Source of the DNA: Anthostomella pinea
Lineage: Eukaryota; Ascomycota; Sordariomycetes; Xylariales; Xylariaceae
Direction: 5' to 3'
DNA length: 64,000 nt
Assembly (NCBI GenBank): GCA_963556695.1
Contig: CAUWAG010000018.1
Span: 4,588,001 to 4,652,000 of the forward strand
This document shows, piece by piece, positions 1 to 10,578 of the stretch (positions within the stretch are counted from its first letter, which is position 1; each line of letters starts with the position of its first letter). The position numbers and the translations under genes are program-made. The notes under the pieces are model-generated. The model searched no databases. It worked only from the letters and a program-made list of their open reading frames with translations, and was not told the origin of the DNA.

Positions 1-1026
1 GCATTATTCGACTCAGACGTTCTTTGTGAACGGCTCGCAAGAATAAATTGCCGCTTTCTACACCAACCCTTGTTCGCATAGCTTTTGGGCCTCTGTTATG
101 TCATTCACCCGTAGCACTAACGTTGCATGTCGGTGCTCCAGATTTCTTGGGAAGATGGGGTGCATTTTCCCGATCTTTGGTGCATGTTGTTGTATCTCTC
201 TTAGAAGCTCTTCCGGCTTTGTGTGAGCTTCCCGCAAAATGCGGTACAGAAGACCTTTTGCTATCACTGTGAATTCACGGCTCGACTGTTCTGCCGTTGC
301 CCTAAAGGCAACTTTAATCCATGCTGTTGTCCCCTCTTGTACTTGTTTGCCATGTTAAAAAACGTAACCGCAACGTCCCTGCTGGGAACTCGGCGGGCTG
401 CTACCGCTTTCTGTACGCCAATCACCATGTTCACCGCTTGTACCATTTCGACGGCCGTCCTCTTCTTCATCTCTGTGATACTTGCAGAGTTTCGAATGAC
501 CTCCCACTGGATCCGCCCTAGCACGAACACTTTTAGCGTGTTTGTCACTATGGGTCCGCCTGACGCGGCCACGTTGGCCCAGGATCGTGGTCTTGTTGTT
601 CCCGATACTGCTTGGTATATCTTTGGCATAAATCGCCAAAATGCTGTTTCGATAGACCTGTTAAGTTTGTCTCGCGTGGTTGCTTCAGTGTTTTGGTTTC
701 TTGTTGTAATCGTTGCCGTGTTTGCGTTGGCCTTGGTGGCCTTTCGTGCCTCTGTGACTACATATCTATAGACTATATGAATGACCTCCTTTAGCGCGCC
801 CTTCTTCACTAGGTTAGCTAAATCTTTCTTTAACGTAGTTTGCTCCTCTATTCCCCCACACTGCGCCTCGCTCACTGTCAGTACAATTGCGTTGGTCGCG
901 CTTTGTCCGGCATTGGGATGGTACAAACTCTGCTCGAGCCTTTCCCTTCCCTAATCGATGACCATTGGTTCATCTGCACCACCGTCTTGCACCATTGCTT
1001 GGTGATCTTGAAAACCACGCTGCAAG
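1..1026 (-). pseudogene. Tad-like LINE ORF1 (gag-like) remnant
   Basis: Minus-strand remains of the first ORF of a Tad-type fungal non-LTR retrotransposon, whose product binds the element RNA. The frame 926-264 carries the motif RSWANVAASG and then AARRVPSRDVAVTF, both recurrent in fungal LINE ORF1 proteins. A one-base shift near 264-300 moves the match into the frame 267-58 (SREFTVIAKG, then ATLVLRVND and CEQGLV). Reading on to position 1, the match continues (CEPF) through TAG at 58-60 and further TGA/TAA codons that are one transition away from Trp, Arg or Gln codons. One more TAG lies near 950. The zinc knuckles and ORF2 would lie left of the window. Family assignment is by motif recall, not alignment. 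Confidence 0.7.
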
Positions 1027-1439
1027 GTCAATTTGGTAGGTAGGAATGCGAATATTCAAATTATTTGATGTAATAGTGTGTTGTTGCAGAGTTATCTGTG
1101 TCTTTCCCTAAATCCTCCTTTAATATTTAGTTATTTAAAAGCTATTTTAAGGTTAAAAACACGTCGTATATTAAGTAAGATAAGCTTTACTTTACAAAAG
1201 CCTGTTATACCTTGAAAAATAGGCTATAAATATCTAACCGGCTATATTAAATAAGATAAAACCTGTTTTTATATAGTATAACTGCTGTATAATTAGTTAA
1301 TTTTTAAATAACGTCTTTAACTCTTTATAATTATTAATTAATGTTTTCTTAAAGGAACTTATAACGCTTTATTAGTTATAAGCGTCTAAATGTATTAGTT
1401 TTTTACTTTTAAAACTTCATTTATAATGTGATAAGCCGT

Positions 1440-1950
1440 CTAACCTATAAGGCTAAAGTGTTCTATAGGGTTTATGTTCTGAGGTAAGTCAACATAAAGG
1501 ACGATAAAGACTTCTGTCAACTAGAAGACACTCAGATGCTGAGGCTTGGTCTGAACTGGGTTTACTGCGTAGTCGAGTCGTCAGGAGATTTCTCCCATTT
1601 TAGGGTTGGCTAAGATGCTTAGATTGATCACTGAGGTAGAGACTGTCTATCTATCTGGTTGGGAAATGTCTGTCTTTATGTATCCAATCTCTCCTTCACT
1701 GATTAGGTGGCTCACCCTGGATCACCGGTGGTCCAAGGTGAACCTGCTCACTGGCTCACCATGGTGATCCAGTGATCCAAATTCTTAGTCACGTGACCCA
1801 GGTTCTGCTGGTCACATGATCTGTATACCGTTACTCCGTTGCTCTGATCTCTCCACTGATCAGCACCTCACTTACTGGTCAACCTGTTTCCAATCGTCTC
1901 TTCTTGGCCTGCTATCAGGCCGCACTGTTTGTTGGTTTGTAACACATAAG
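1440..1950. other. GC-richer island, possible LTR relic
   Basis: An island of normal base composition inside the AT desert. It contains AGTCACGTGACCC near 1790, a 10-bp perfect inverted repeat (CTGGATCACC at 1717-1726 and its complement at 1763-1772), and ends in TTTGTAACA, which resembles an LTR 3' end. No target duplication was found, so LTR identity is a guess. Confidence 0.25.
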
Positions 1951-2879
1951 CGCTACTTTAATTAATATTTTATTGTATACCTTTATAATAAAACAAAATA
2001 TTATTTATAATATTAAGGTTTTAATTACTAGTAGTAATATTAAGGCTAAAAACTGCCTTAATTTAAAGGCTTATTATAGCGGCTTTTATAGGGTAAATTT
2101 TGGCTACCTTTATTATTTTCATATTTATTAAGGTTTTTCAACTCTTTATATATTAATGCTTAATAACACGTTACTTTAAACGTACGATAATAAGCATTAA
2201 TTAATAATAAGCTTTTATTAAGTAAAAAACAAACTTATTCTTTTAATAAAAGTGGAATTATTAAGCGTATTAAGTCAAGGAATTAGGCGGTAAAAAGCGT
2301 CTGTTATTATAAAAATACCAGAAGATCTAAGAATTAAAATTTTATAAATCTATCCTTATTAATCAAATAACTAAAATAACTGTTTTATTTAAATAATATA
2401 AATAAAGAAACTTATTAAATAATAGCTATCATTACTATCCAATATTGAAAAGCGAAGTTTATTTACGTTTTTACTGATAATATTAAGTAAATAAATTTAG
2501 AGTTTTAATTAATAGTTAATCATTAATATTAAATTGTTTACTTAAGTATAAAGCGATAAAAGAAACAATATTATATATATGTTAATCATATTATATTATT
2601 TAATTGGTTGTTTAATATTCAGTTAATATAGTTATACCTAACCGTTTACCGTTACGCTCGACGTTTACGCTCTTACTTTTTATTACCTAATTGACCTAGC
2701 TTGAAGCCTAGCTGCCGATAGATATTCTAAGCTTATAATTATAATCCTTTTTTTTAATTTCTTTCGTACTTTTTGACGTCTTTGTTAAAAATAAGACTGA
2801 TCGTTTAATTGATTAACGTAAAGGTTTTTTTGAGTTTAAAAAAACAGCGACATAAACGCGGAAGTAAATTATCTTATAT

Positions 2880-3190
2880 TGTTTTGGTGGAGGGTTGATG
2901 TCGTGTACAGCCAGATCTGTGGTATATAAAGGCCATCGTTCATTTTTTGTTACTTTCTTTTGTCTTCTTGTAAAGACACTCCTCTCCCATAACACATATA
3001 ATTGAGCGATCAGTTCAGACACATATTGTATTATCTCTATATGACACACCCTTCAAATTCACTGCGTGGCTTTGCCAATGGCTCTCCCTCCTCCTTCTTA
3101 TATCCATTATACAAGCAGCCCCATTGTGTGTATTGTTGCTGTCCCCGACTCAATATTATAACGTATAACCTCGTAAGCGTTTTATTTTTA
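2880..3190 (+). other. LTR-like promoter relic
   Basis: A GC-richer island with a good TATA box (GTATATAAAGG near 2918-2928), a pyrimidine-rich tract and then CCATAACA near 2988-2995. TATA followed about 70 bp later by a TAACA end is the usual layout of a fungal LTR R-U5 region. No partner LTR, primer-binding site or coding region could be recognised next to it. Confidence 0.25.
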
Positions 3191-3499
3191 TAAAATATAA
3201 AGTGTTTTATTACTTAATGTCAGCTTATTAGAATTATAATCAGGACTTATTTTAGTAGTTTTATAAAGCGACGTTATTCTATAATCGTAAAGGCTAGGTT
3301 CGTTAAATAGTTGTAACGTTATTTAAATTAATTATTAAATAGTTTTAATGTTTTAAACCAGTATTTTAAACGACATGAAAGGGGGTTTACTTACGTTAAT
3401 TATATATATAATAATAAAAAGGCTTTTGTTAGGCGTTTAAATAACTTATAATAAAAACTTTTTATAATATAAAGCCGTAAATTTTATCATTATTAAAAT

Positions 3500-3800
3500 T
3501 CATCCTGGTGTGACGATTCTGTAAATGTATTGGAAGGATACAGGGACCCTTATTGACTATTAACGTATAATGAACTCTGGTTGAAGGAAAAGAAAGATCT
3601 GGAGATGCACCCAAATTGGTGGGCAGCTAGATGTGGGCACTCGTCCCCCACCAGACCCAGCAGGGCATGGATCAACCTGTCGTTTGATCAGTCACGTGCT
3701 CAGTCACGTGACCCGGGGACCATGGGGACCATTGCTAGACCTGATGGATGGTGGAACTATCACACCTGGTCTTGCTTAACTAATTACTGCGCGATCTAAA
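3500..3800. other. GC-richer island sharing a CACGTG motif with the first island
   Basis: Begins near a TGTGACGATTCTG string, the kind of start seen in fungal gypsy LTRs, and holds two closely spaced CACGTG boxes (near 3693 and 3706), the second in AGTCACGTGACCC, which also occurs near 1790. The short open frame here is not gene-like. Likely an LTR remnant; not proven. Confidence 0.25.
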
Positions 3801-4159
3801 AAAACCTCTTTTAACCATGTAACTAGTCGGTTGATAGTTAGAATAGTGGCTAGTAAAGAGCTAAGCTAAAGTTAAAAGCTATATTAGTAATTTTTAGTTA
3901 TTATTTTAAGCTCAACGATTTAGCTATTATACCATTTACTTTGTATTTTTATTATTAAACCTTTAGTCTTGTTACATTTAGATAACTTATAGTTATAAAA
4001 TAAAATAACTTGATAATATCAAAATTTAAAAAATCTTTTTATGTTATTATAACGTAATTTTATGCGAAAATTAGCCCTTAATAAAATGAAACTATAGCAT
4101 TAATTATTTTGTTATTACAAAAAAAAATTTAATCTCTACTCTAACTTCTTACGTTTATA

Positions 4160-4350
4160 TTAGTTCTGTTGGATCCATGCGATTCCAGACTGCAAACCAT
4201 CTATACCAGGACCCACATGTATGATTAGATAAGATAAGATAGTGGATTGAGAGGGCACTTGGCCAGACCTTCGAGTCCAGCTAGATTCCTCTCAATCCAA
4301 CCATCAGCAACATCATGACCTTGACCCCATACTCGAGTATTATGATTGAT
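4160..4350. other. GC-richer island with tandem GATA sites
   Basis: About 190 bp of normal composition in the AT-rich tract, including GATAAGATAAGATA near 4228, i.e. clustered GATA-factor-type sites. No open frame, repeat partner or ends were recognised. Confidence 0.2.
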
Positions 4351-4832
4351 CGTTCAAGCCTGTTCCAACAAATTCCCAATTTTTATTATTACAAATCAAC
4401 GGGTGACTAGCTTTTTTTTTAATAAAATACATAAAATGATTTTCTCTTTTCTATTTAAAGCTTTTCTTTTACTTATTATACGCGATTTTATAATTGATTT
4501 AAATTTAAATCATGGTAATAATTTTAATTTTATAAAAAAGATAATATCGATACTTTACAATATTAAGAGGCGTATAAAAGGATATATTTATTATCGTTTA
4601 TAACGATAAATATTTGAACAAAGATTTTTAAAATATTAGAACTTATGATATTTATATAAAAAAAATAAAAAAGCATAGAAGTTTTACTATATTAAAAGGA
4701 ATAAAAAGCACGGGTTTTAATACCCTTTAAATTAAGCTTCAAAATATTAACTTTCGATACTTATTACGGCCGATCTCGCGCGTTTAAAGTGTATAAAAGT
4801 ATGATAGAAAATATTTTAAAAGGGCAATTTAA

Positions 4833-4959
4833 ACGCCGTACTATAATATCTCAGGCTTTATTAGCTATGGAGATATATATATATAAGTAAACATTATACT
4901 GTTAGGTGTAAAAGCTGTCCCACATATAGGGCTGTCCCATTTATATGGCCCCGCCGTTA
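4833..4959. repeat. Dispersed repeat, copy A
   Basis: This block aligns by eye with 49491-49616 in the same orientation: both have GGAGATAT...TATAAGT, then CTGTCCCACATAT, then TGTCCCATTTATATGGCC, and both stop at the same string GCCCCGCCGTTA, after which the two loci are unrelated. Copy A differs mostly by C-to-T and G-to-A changes, so it is the more RIP-like copy. The shared stop suggests this is one end of a transposable element; the other end is not visible. Confidence 0.6.
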
Positions 4960-5239
4960 TCTGATATCCGGCGTCGTTTAAACGGCGAAATTTCGGGGTG
5001 TTGTCGGTGTCTTCATGTAGCTCTCGGAAGCCGGAGTGATTGAGCATGGTTGCGGCCAGGTATTGCACCAAAATGTGGTAGTGATGGGGGTCTTAGAGAT
5101 GACAGCTTGTTCGAGATGTCCACGGATGTGGGATGTGGCGGATGTGGGTTGACTGGAGTGATGGATGTGACTGGCTGGAGTACGGATGCGGTGGGCGTGG
5201 TGGTGGATGTGGTTGATGAGGTGGTATGGAGATCGTATG

Positions 5240-5390
5240 ATAATGGATATGGGGGATGCCGAGGATGCCGAGGATGCCGTGAATGCCAATGCCGTGAATG
5301 CCGTGGATGCCAATGCCGTAAATGCCGTGGGATGCCGATGCCGTACGGGGATGCCGTGATGCCGTGATGCCGTGGATGACGTGGATGTGG
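5240..5390. repeat. GATGCCGTG-type minisatellite
   Basis: Degenerate tandem repeat of 6- to 15-bp units built on ATGCCG (GATGCCGAG, GAATGCCGTG, GATGCCAATGCCGTG). It lies 40-190 bp upstream of the TATA box of the GMC oxidoreductase pseudogene. The long open frames seen across it on both strands are a by-product of the repeat and not genes. Confidence 0.85.
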
Positions 5391-5431
5391 TTGATATCGG
5401 TACTCCGGCTACATGGTGAGCGTCTTGGTGG

Positions 5432-5441
5432 TATATATAAA
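5432..5441 (+). promoter_or_regulatory. TATA box of the GMC oxidoreductase
   Basis: TATATATAAA, 114 bp upstream of the ATG at 5555, in an otherwise GC-rich promoter. Spacing fits a fungal TATA promoter with a short leader. Confidence 0.55.
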
Positions 5442-5554
5442 GATGCCAAGGGACACACTGCAGGTCAAACAAAGCATCTCACCAACAGAGGAAGCGAAAG
5501 TTCCAAATTGTCGAATCAGATCACACCAAGCAGCCCATATACACAGCCGGAACC

Positions 5555-7575
5555 ATGAGACTCGTCACCGAAGCACCAGAGGCCTTTGACTTCATCGTCG
5601 TCGGCGATACGTCGAACCCTTTACCATCACACACCATTCCCCGAGTCCCCGACTAACACCACCAACACCACAGGCGGCACAGCCGGCTGCGCAGTAGCCG
5701 GCCGTCTAGCCGAGAACCCCAAGCTCTCCACCCTCGTGATCGAAGCCGGCATCGGTAACCCGGGCTCCGTTGCCGCCATCACGACGCCGGCGCGCGCCTT
5801 CGAGCTGCGCGGCGGCCGGCACGACTGGTGCTACAAGACCGGTATGATCGACCGCGAGGAATACACGCGCGTCGAGAAGCCCAACACGCGCGGCAAGGTG
5901 CTGGGCGGCAGCTCGTGCCTGAATTATTACACGTGGATCCCCGGCAGCAAGGGCACGTTTGACGATTGGGAGGCGTTTGGTGGCCGGAGTGGAACTGGAA
6001 GGGTTGCAGGGAATATCTTCACAAGGTATGTTGGCAGTGACGCCCTTGGTTTTCCCCTTTCGTCTTCGCTGCTGGATTCCGCGGTCTTCGAATCCATTAT
6101 GGAGACATACTGACGGAGGAGGAACAGCCGGCGACCTACCTTGACGATCCCAAGGTCTACAAGCAGGAGCTAAAGTACATCGGCGCCGACGGGCCCGTCA
6201 AGGTCTCGCACTCGAACCTGCTCCCCGAGACTGCAGAGTTCCGCGCCGCGCTCTAGAAGGCTTGGCTTAGCAAGGGCGGCGAGCTGACCGACGATGTGCA
6301 CAATGGTACGATGCGCGGACTGTGGAAAGCCGATCAATACCATTTACAACGGCAAGCGCTCGTCCAGCTGGACATACCTCGAGGGTAAAGACAATGTCGC
6401 GGTGATGGCGGGAACACATGCGGCCAAGGTGATTGTAGAGGGCAACAAGGCCGTGGGCGTGGAAGTCGTCGGTCCAGAGGGGCAGCGACTCTCGCTGAGG
6501 GCCAAATGCGAGGTCATTTTGTCACTAGGTGTCTACGAGTCGCCCAAGCTGCTCATGCTGTCAGGTATCGGGCCCAAGGAAACCCTCAAGAAGCACGGCA
6601 TCAAGACACTGGTCGACTCTCCCCACGTCGGGCAGAACCTGCTCGACCACCCGATCATGCCGTACGCCCTGCGCCTCAAAGACGGCGTCGGGCTAGACAA
6701 CCACCTCCTGCGCGCCGGCCCCGAGAAAGCGGCCGCGCTGGCAGCCTACGAGTGGAAGAACAAGGGCCATTTGACCAGCGGGCTGTTGGAGGTCATAGGC
6801 CTGCCGCGGATCGACGCGCGACTGGAGAAATACTCCGAGTGCGTCGCAGCGAAGGAAGCCAACGGCGGCAAGGACCCCTTTGGACCGGCGGGCCAGCCTC
6901 ACTTCGAGGTCGATTTCGTGCCCATGTTCTGCGACGCCTTCCAGTGGCACTTTCCCACGCCGCCCCAGGGCGACTACATGAGCATCATCGTGGACCTGCT
7001 GCGACCGCAGTCGAAGAATGGGGTCGTGACGCTGCGGTCGACTGATCCCCTGGACCAGCCTGACATTAGCCTCAACTTCTTCTCCGACAAGCTTGATCTG
7101 ATGGCGATGCGCGAGGGTGTACGCGAGATCTATGATATCCTCTGCAATGGTGAGGCAATGAAGGATCTGGTGCAGGGCGAGTTCCCCTGGGCGATGCCGC
7201 TTACTAGCGATGATGCCATGGACAGGCAGATCCTCGAGCGGTCGCAGACTGGCTTTCGTACGTCTCCCTTCACTGCTGACTCCTGGCTCGTTTGACTGAC
7301 CCAGCCGTGATAGATCCCTGTGGCACCACACGCATGAGCAAGGACGTGAATGGCGGCGTCGTCGATGGCAAGCTCAAGGTCCATGGCATCGACAACCTCC
7401 GTGTCATCGACGCCTCAGTCATCCCAGTGATTCCGGACTGCCGGATCCAGAACGCGGTGTACATGGTAGCCGAGAAGGTAGGTCCCGCCCCGTTGAAGCC
7501 CATGACCCATAATCCGGAACAACGACTGACTTGTGCGCTCAGGGAGCCGATATGATCAAGGCCGCGTACCCTTAG
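5555..7575 (+). pseudogene. GMC (glucose-methanol-choline) oxidoreductase, broken
   Basis: FAD-dependent alcohol/choline-type oxidoreductase, about 600 residues when whole. Exon 1 (5555-5606) ends in FDFIVVG; the Rossmann FAD motif GGGTAG needs intron 1 (5607-5673) to be removed. Other introns fit 6026-6127, 7258-7304 and 7478-7542. Visible motifs: GKVLGGSSCLN, SGIGP, VGQNLLDHP, and near the end DPCGTTRM and VIDASVIPVIPDCR. Lesions: intron-1 donor reads AT instead of GT at 5607; a frameshift near 5982 (the next frame restores EWNWKGCREYLHK); TAG at 6254 where Glu is expected; a second frameshift near 6328. The active-site region has DPCGT where relatives have HPCGT, so the catalytic His may also be lost. 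Stop codon 7573-7575. The number of lesions rules out a functional product. Confidence 0.85.
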
Positions 7576-8493
7576 TTGCATGTATGCGCAGCGTGGCGGA
7601 TTGCTGCAGGCTGTTCTTCAACCGTTTTAGCTGGCGGGTGGGAATTCTCATCCTCGTGCGTGTTTCCCAGGACGCGATGGTACTTACCTACTTGGTTGTG
7701 CCTAGGGTTTCACAGCAGTCAGTACATAAATATAGTTTCTTTTGTCACCGTGTCATTGCATAGTGAACATTCATCGCAGGACGTATCGTAACCACGACCG
7801 AGCCGACTGCCTAGAGTACGGCTCGAGTAGGATGGAGTGAGCATCTGACCTATAGGTAACGTGTCAGCGGGGAGTGATACGCACCTGCTTACCTTACCTG
7901 ATGTACGATACGAGCGTCAGACACCTGGAAGCATCCAAGCAGCCGACATGGAGTCTGATGGATCACATGCACCATCGTGGCCCGAGACCATATTCGGCAA
8001 CGTTATGCGACCCCAATCCGAGCGTCAAGGGAGTGAGCGAGATTCTGGATCAAAACACAGCCCTGGAATCTGACGGGATTATAGGAGTCCTGTCGTTGAC
8101 GTCAATAAAGTCGGCCTGAAATTTGGCCGGGCTGCCGGGCTGAAAGCTGACGGCGTGCATGATAATGGAAGCTCAGGGCTGCACCGTTGCCGTCCAGGCG
8201 GCCGACCTAAATAAAGAGATACAGCACGGCCTCGCGCCGAATAGACCTTGGTTGGGACCGCCACCTGCACGCGGTCTCCCCCGGGCATTAAAATTGACAG
8301 ATATAGTGGCTCCCGAATGCGAATTCCCGGCTCCGCGCTAGGCATCCAGGCGCAAGATGCATCCCAATCGGGCACAATTTACGGAGTTAAGGCCCACGAT
8401 GCAATCAAGAGCTTCGGAGCCCTATGATCGAGATGGGCGAAGCTTCGTGCCAGCTTCCACAATGTCTTAAAGTCTAGCTGACGACACATGTGT
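7576..8493. other. Intergenic, no gene seen
   Basis: Normal base composition with only short incidental frames on both strands. Its right end contains the promoter of the dehydrogenase that is now separated by the pogo element. Confidence 0.6.
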
Positions 8494-8500
8494 TATAAAA
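8494..8500 (+). promoter_or_regulatory. TATA box of the ToxD-like dehydrogenase, separated from its gene
   Basis: TATAAAA in GTTATAAAAGGAAT. With the 1.94-kb element at 8586-10521 (plus one TA) removed, the TATA box would lie about 147 bp upstream of the ATG at 10579, a normal distance, so this is most likely that gene's native promoter. Confidence 0.5.
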
Positions 8501-8585
8501 GGAATCAATCGCCCAGCATGTAGACGTCTGTGTGTGAGAGGAAGCCTTACATTCGAAAAACAGTTCACCCAATACCCTCCTCTTA

Positions 8586-8626
8586 ACATCTCACCCCCCC
8601 CTGCGGACCACCCCCCCACGGACCAC
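8586..8626. repeat. Left TIR of the Fot1/pogo element
   Basis: Begins ACATCTCACCCCCCC and matches the complement of 10482-10521 over about 40 bp with a few differences. It contains two GCGGACCAC / ACGGACCAC subrepeats separated by a C run, i.e. an internal direct repeat that may be a transposase-binding array. Confidence 0.85.
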
Positions 8627-8688
8627 TCCACACCACACCACTCTCATTCAGATGAAGCCATCTACAACCACCACAGTTGCTAAATACA

Positions 8689-10350
8689 CTAAGGTCGTGG
8701 TGTTCTAACCATAATACAGCTCCCAGAATCCGATTCCGACCCTAAATCTTCACCAGGGATCTCTTGTGGGACCTCTTCGCCTGCAGCGGAGTCCCTATAG
8801 ACCCTCCTATTCCTCAGCTCCATTTTGGCCTCCCTTATGTTAGCTATTATAACGAATCGTTCCCCTGGTGTTGGTTTGACTGCTTTTCGAGTGGTATTAG
8901 CCTTTTTAGCCACTTGAGTCTCAAGCAGCTCACATTTGACCCGTAGATTTACAATGGTAGCAGCCTGAACATCCATGGCCTTGCCAGCCTTCCGCACCAA
9001 CAAGCGCTCAGAGGGCTCCCCAAAGGAAGGGTCCTTTCTTTCAAGCTTTCGAGCACTTTCCCGCAAAGCCCGGCTTCCAGAGGGTGTTGTAATAATGGTT
9101 TTAGCTACCATCTCAAGAAAATCTGGTGTTGTGGCTCGCTCGGAAGCCTTAGGGTCCCTCTGGCATGCCCTGGCCACCCCCTTGTCCTCCAAAATCACAT
9201 ATTTCGACTTCAATGCCTCCGCTCTATTGCGAGGAACAATCCCAGTCTTTTTCCAAGCAATTCTGATGTTAAGGAGCGTCATTGTGTCCTTCCGGGCCTG
9301 CTCATAGCACTCCAAAACCTCCTCCTTAGATGGCCTGAGTCCCAGACAGCCGCTGGGCGTCTCCTGGAGTAAGGTCTTCAACCTCTTCTTTACCAAATTG
9401 AAGACTCCCACATCTAATACCTGGACTACATGGGAGCAGTGAGGTTCATAAAAGATCAACCATACTTTATTTCTCAAGCAGGTGGCTAGGAACTCGTTAT
9501 TTATGTGGGAGTCGTGGCTATCACACACCAAAACCACCCATGTGTTGCCGTGGACCTCCCGAATGTGAGGAATAAAGATACGTTGAAGCCATTCTAACAC
9601 AATAGGATTCGAGGTCCATCCATTGGGCGACGTAATAAACCTCCAGTCAGTGAATTTGCCCTCATTTTGGTTGCTAAACCACTAGGCTTGTACGTTAATC
9701 CCTTTGAGAATCACCAGCGGCGGCAAGGTCTCACCAGATCTGCTCATACACTCTAGGGCAGTTATCCATTCACCTTTCTCGACCCCTTTCTTCATAGCCA
9801 CGTTGCCGGAGGCCTCGGAGACCACCCAATGGGAGTCCCCAACCCCCTTGGCGATTCCCATTTCGTCGACGTTGTACCAGCGTGCTGGCATGAGGTTAAC
9901 CACGTCAGGGGCGTCACACCGATCGAAAAAAATGTTGATATTTGCCGCTGTAGCACCATTCATTTGGTTGTAATCAATAACACAAGACTTCATTATCTTG
10001 ATTTCCGGGTTTTGAGACAGGAACTTGGATGCCTAATTTTTCCCTAATTCTCGAGCATCCCCGGTGGCATGGAGCATCCGCTGGGCCATGAGACGGAACT
10101 TAGAGACCGCCGGAGAATACCCTAGCCGTGCTTGCCCCAGGGCCCAGCTTGCCAGCTTATGTTCGAGATACGGTGAGAGAGCCTGTTGGAGAGCGCTGGT
10201 CTCATTCCGCGTTGGGGTGCCAGAGATTCGTCGGTTGACGTACGAGCGACTGATTTGCCATTCAAGGGCTGACGAGCGGACTGGAGCTCCGCGTTGGATG
10301 GCCAAAATGGCGGTTTCAGCTTTTATTTGACGGTCGTAAAATGACATCAT
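8689..10350 (-). pseudogene. pogo/Fot1 DDE transposase with two stops
   Basis: Cut-and-paste transposase, about 553 codons from MMSFYDRQIKAETA. Order of parts: N-terminal psq/CENP-B-type helix-turn-helix DNA-binding region (about residues 1-130, with RSYVNRRISG), then the DDE domain with all three acidic residues visible in NVDEMG, VCDSHDSH and VLDVGVF, then a charged tail. Two in-frame TAG codons interrupt it: 10033-10035 (Trp expected, KN-stop-ASKF) and 9682-9684 (Gln expected, VQA-stop-WF). Both are single transitions and no frameshift is seen, so it is recently inactivated or RIP-touched. The start could also be upstream of the chosen Met. Confidence 0.85.
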
Positions 10351-10481
10351 GAGATTCAGCAGTAAATAAGGATTCAAATAGTGTGCTTTGTGAAAAAAAA
10401 GATGCAAAAGTGATGGTGTAGATGGTGGATCACCATAATCCTGGTGGTTGGTGAATTACGCGTTTGTGGGTCAGAACGCGC

Positions 10482-10521
10482 TGGTCCGCGGGGGGGTGGT
10501 CCGCAGGGGGGTGGGAGATGT
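10482..10521. repeat. Right TIR of the Fot1/pogo element
   Basis: Ends GGGAGATGT and is followed by TA. It carries the same doubled GGTCCGC motif with a G run as the left TIR in inverted orientation. Confidence 0.85.
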
Positions 10522-10578
10522 TATGCTCTTGTAAGCCAACCTGTCCACATTTGAAGACCACCCTCAGAAACGCCAACC

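Larger units (their letters stand above)
1050..4832. repeat. AT-rich RIP-like desert with GC-richer islands
   Basis: Very AT-rich, TA-dense sequence with stop codons in all frames; no protein gene can be supported. It is interrupted by GC-richer islands at about 1440-1950, 2880-3190, 3500-3800 and 4160-4350. The texture is what RIP leaves on old repeats: C and G are almost absent outside the islands. The islands at 1440-1950 and 3500-3800 both contain AGTCACGTGACCC, suggesting related regulatory (LTR-type) sequence. What the original elements were cannot be read any more. Confidence 0.7.
8586..10521 (-). mobile_element. Fot1/pogo-type DNA transposon, nearly complete
   Basis: A 1936-bp element with terminal inverted repeats and flanking TA dinucleotides (8584-8585 and 10522-10523), the target duplication of Tc1/mariner-pogo elements. 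Its one gene is a DDE transposase on the minus strand. Length and structure match the fungal Fot1/Pot group. It lies in the 5' leader of the dehydrogenase at 10579. Because the ends are intact it could in principle be moved by a transposase supplied in trans; that is inference. Confidence 0.9.

Noticed and set aside
223..771. 182-codon plus-strand frame with hydrophobic segments that looks like a membrane protein
   Set aside because: Complement of the LINE ORF1; hydrophobicity is produced by the reverse strand of Lys/Asn/Thr codons.
5050..5558. Open frames of 78-164 codons over the minisatellite on both strands
   Set aside because: Low-complexity translation of the ATGCCG repeat; no domain, and it lies in the promoter region of the GMC gene.
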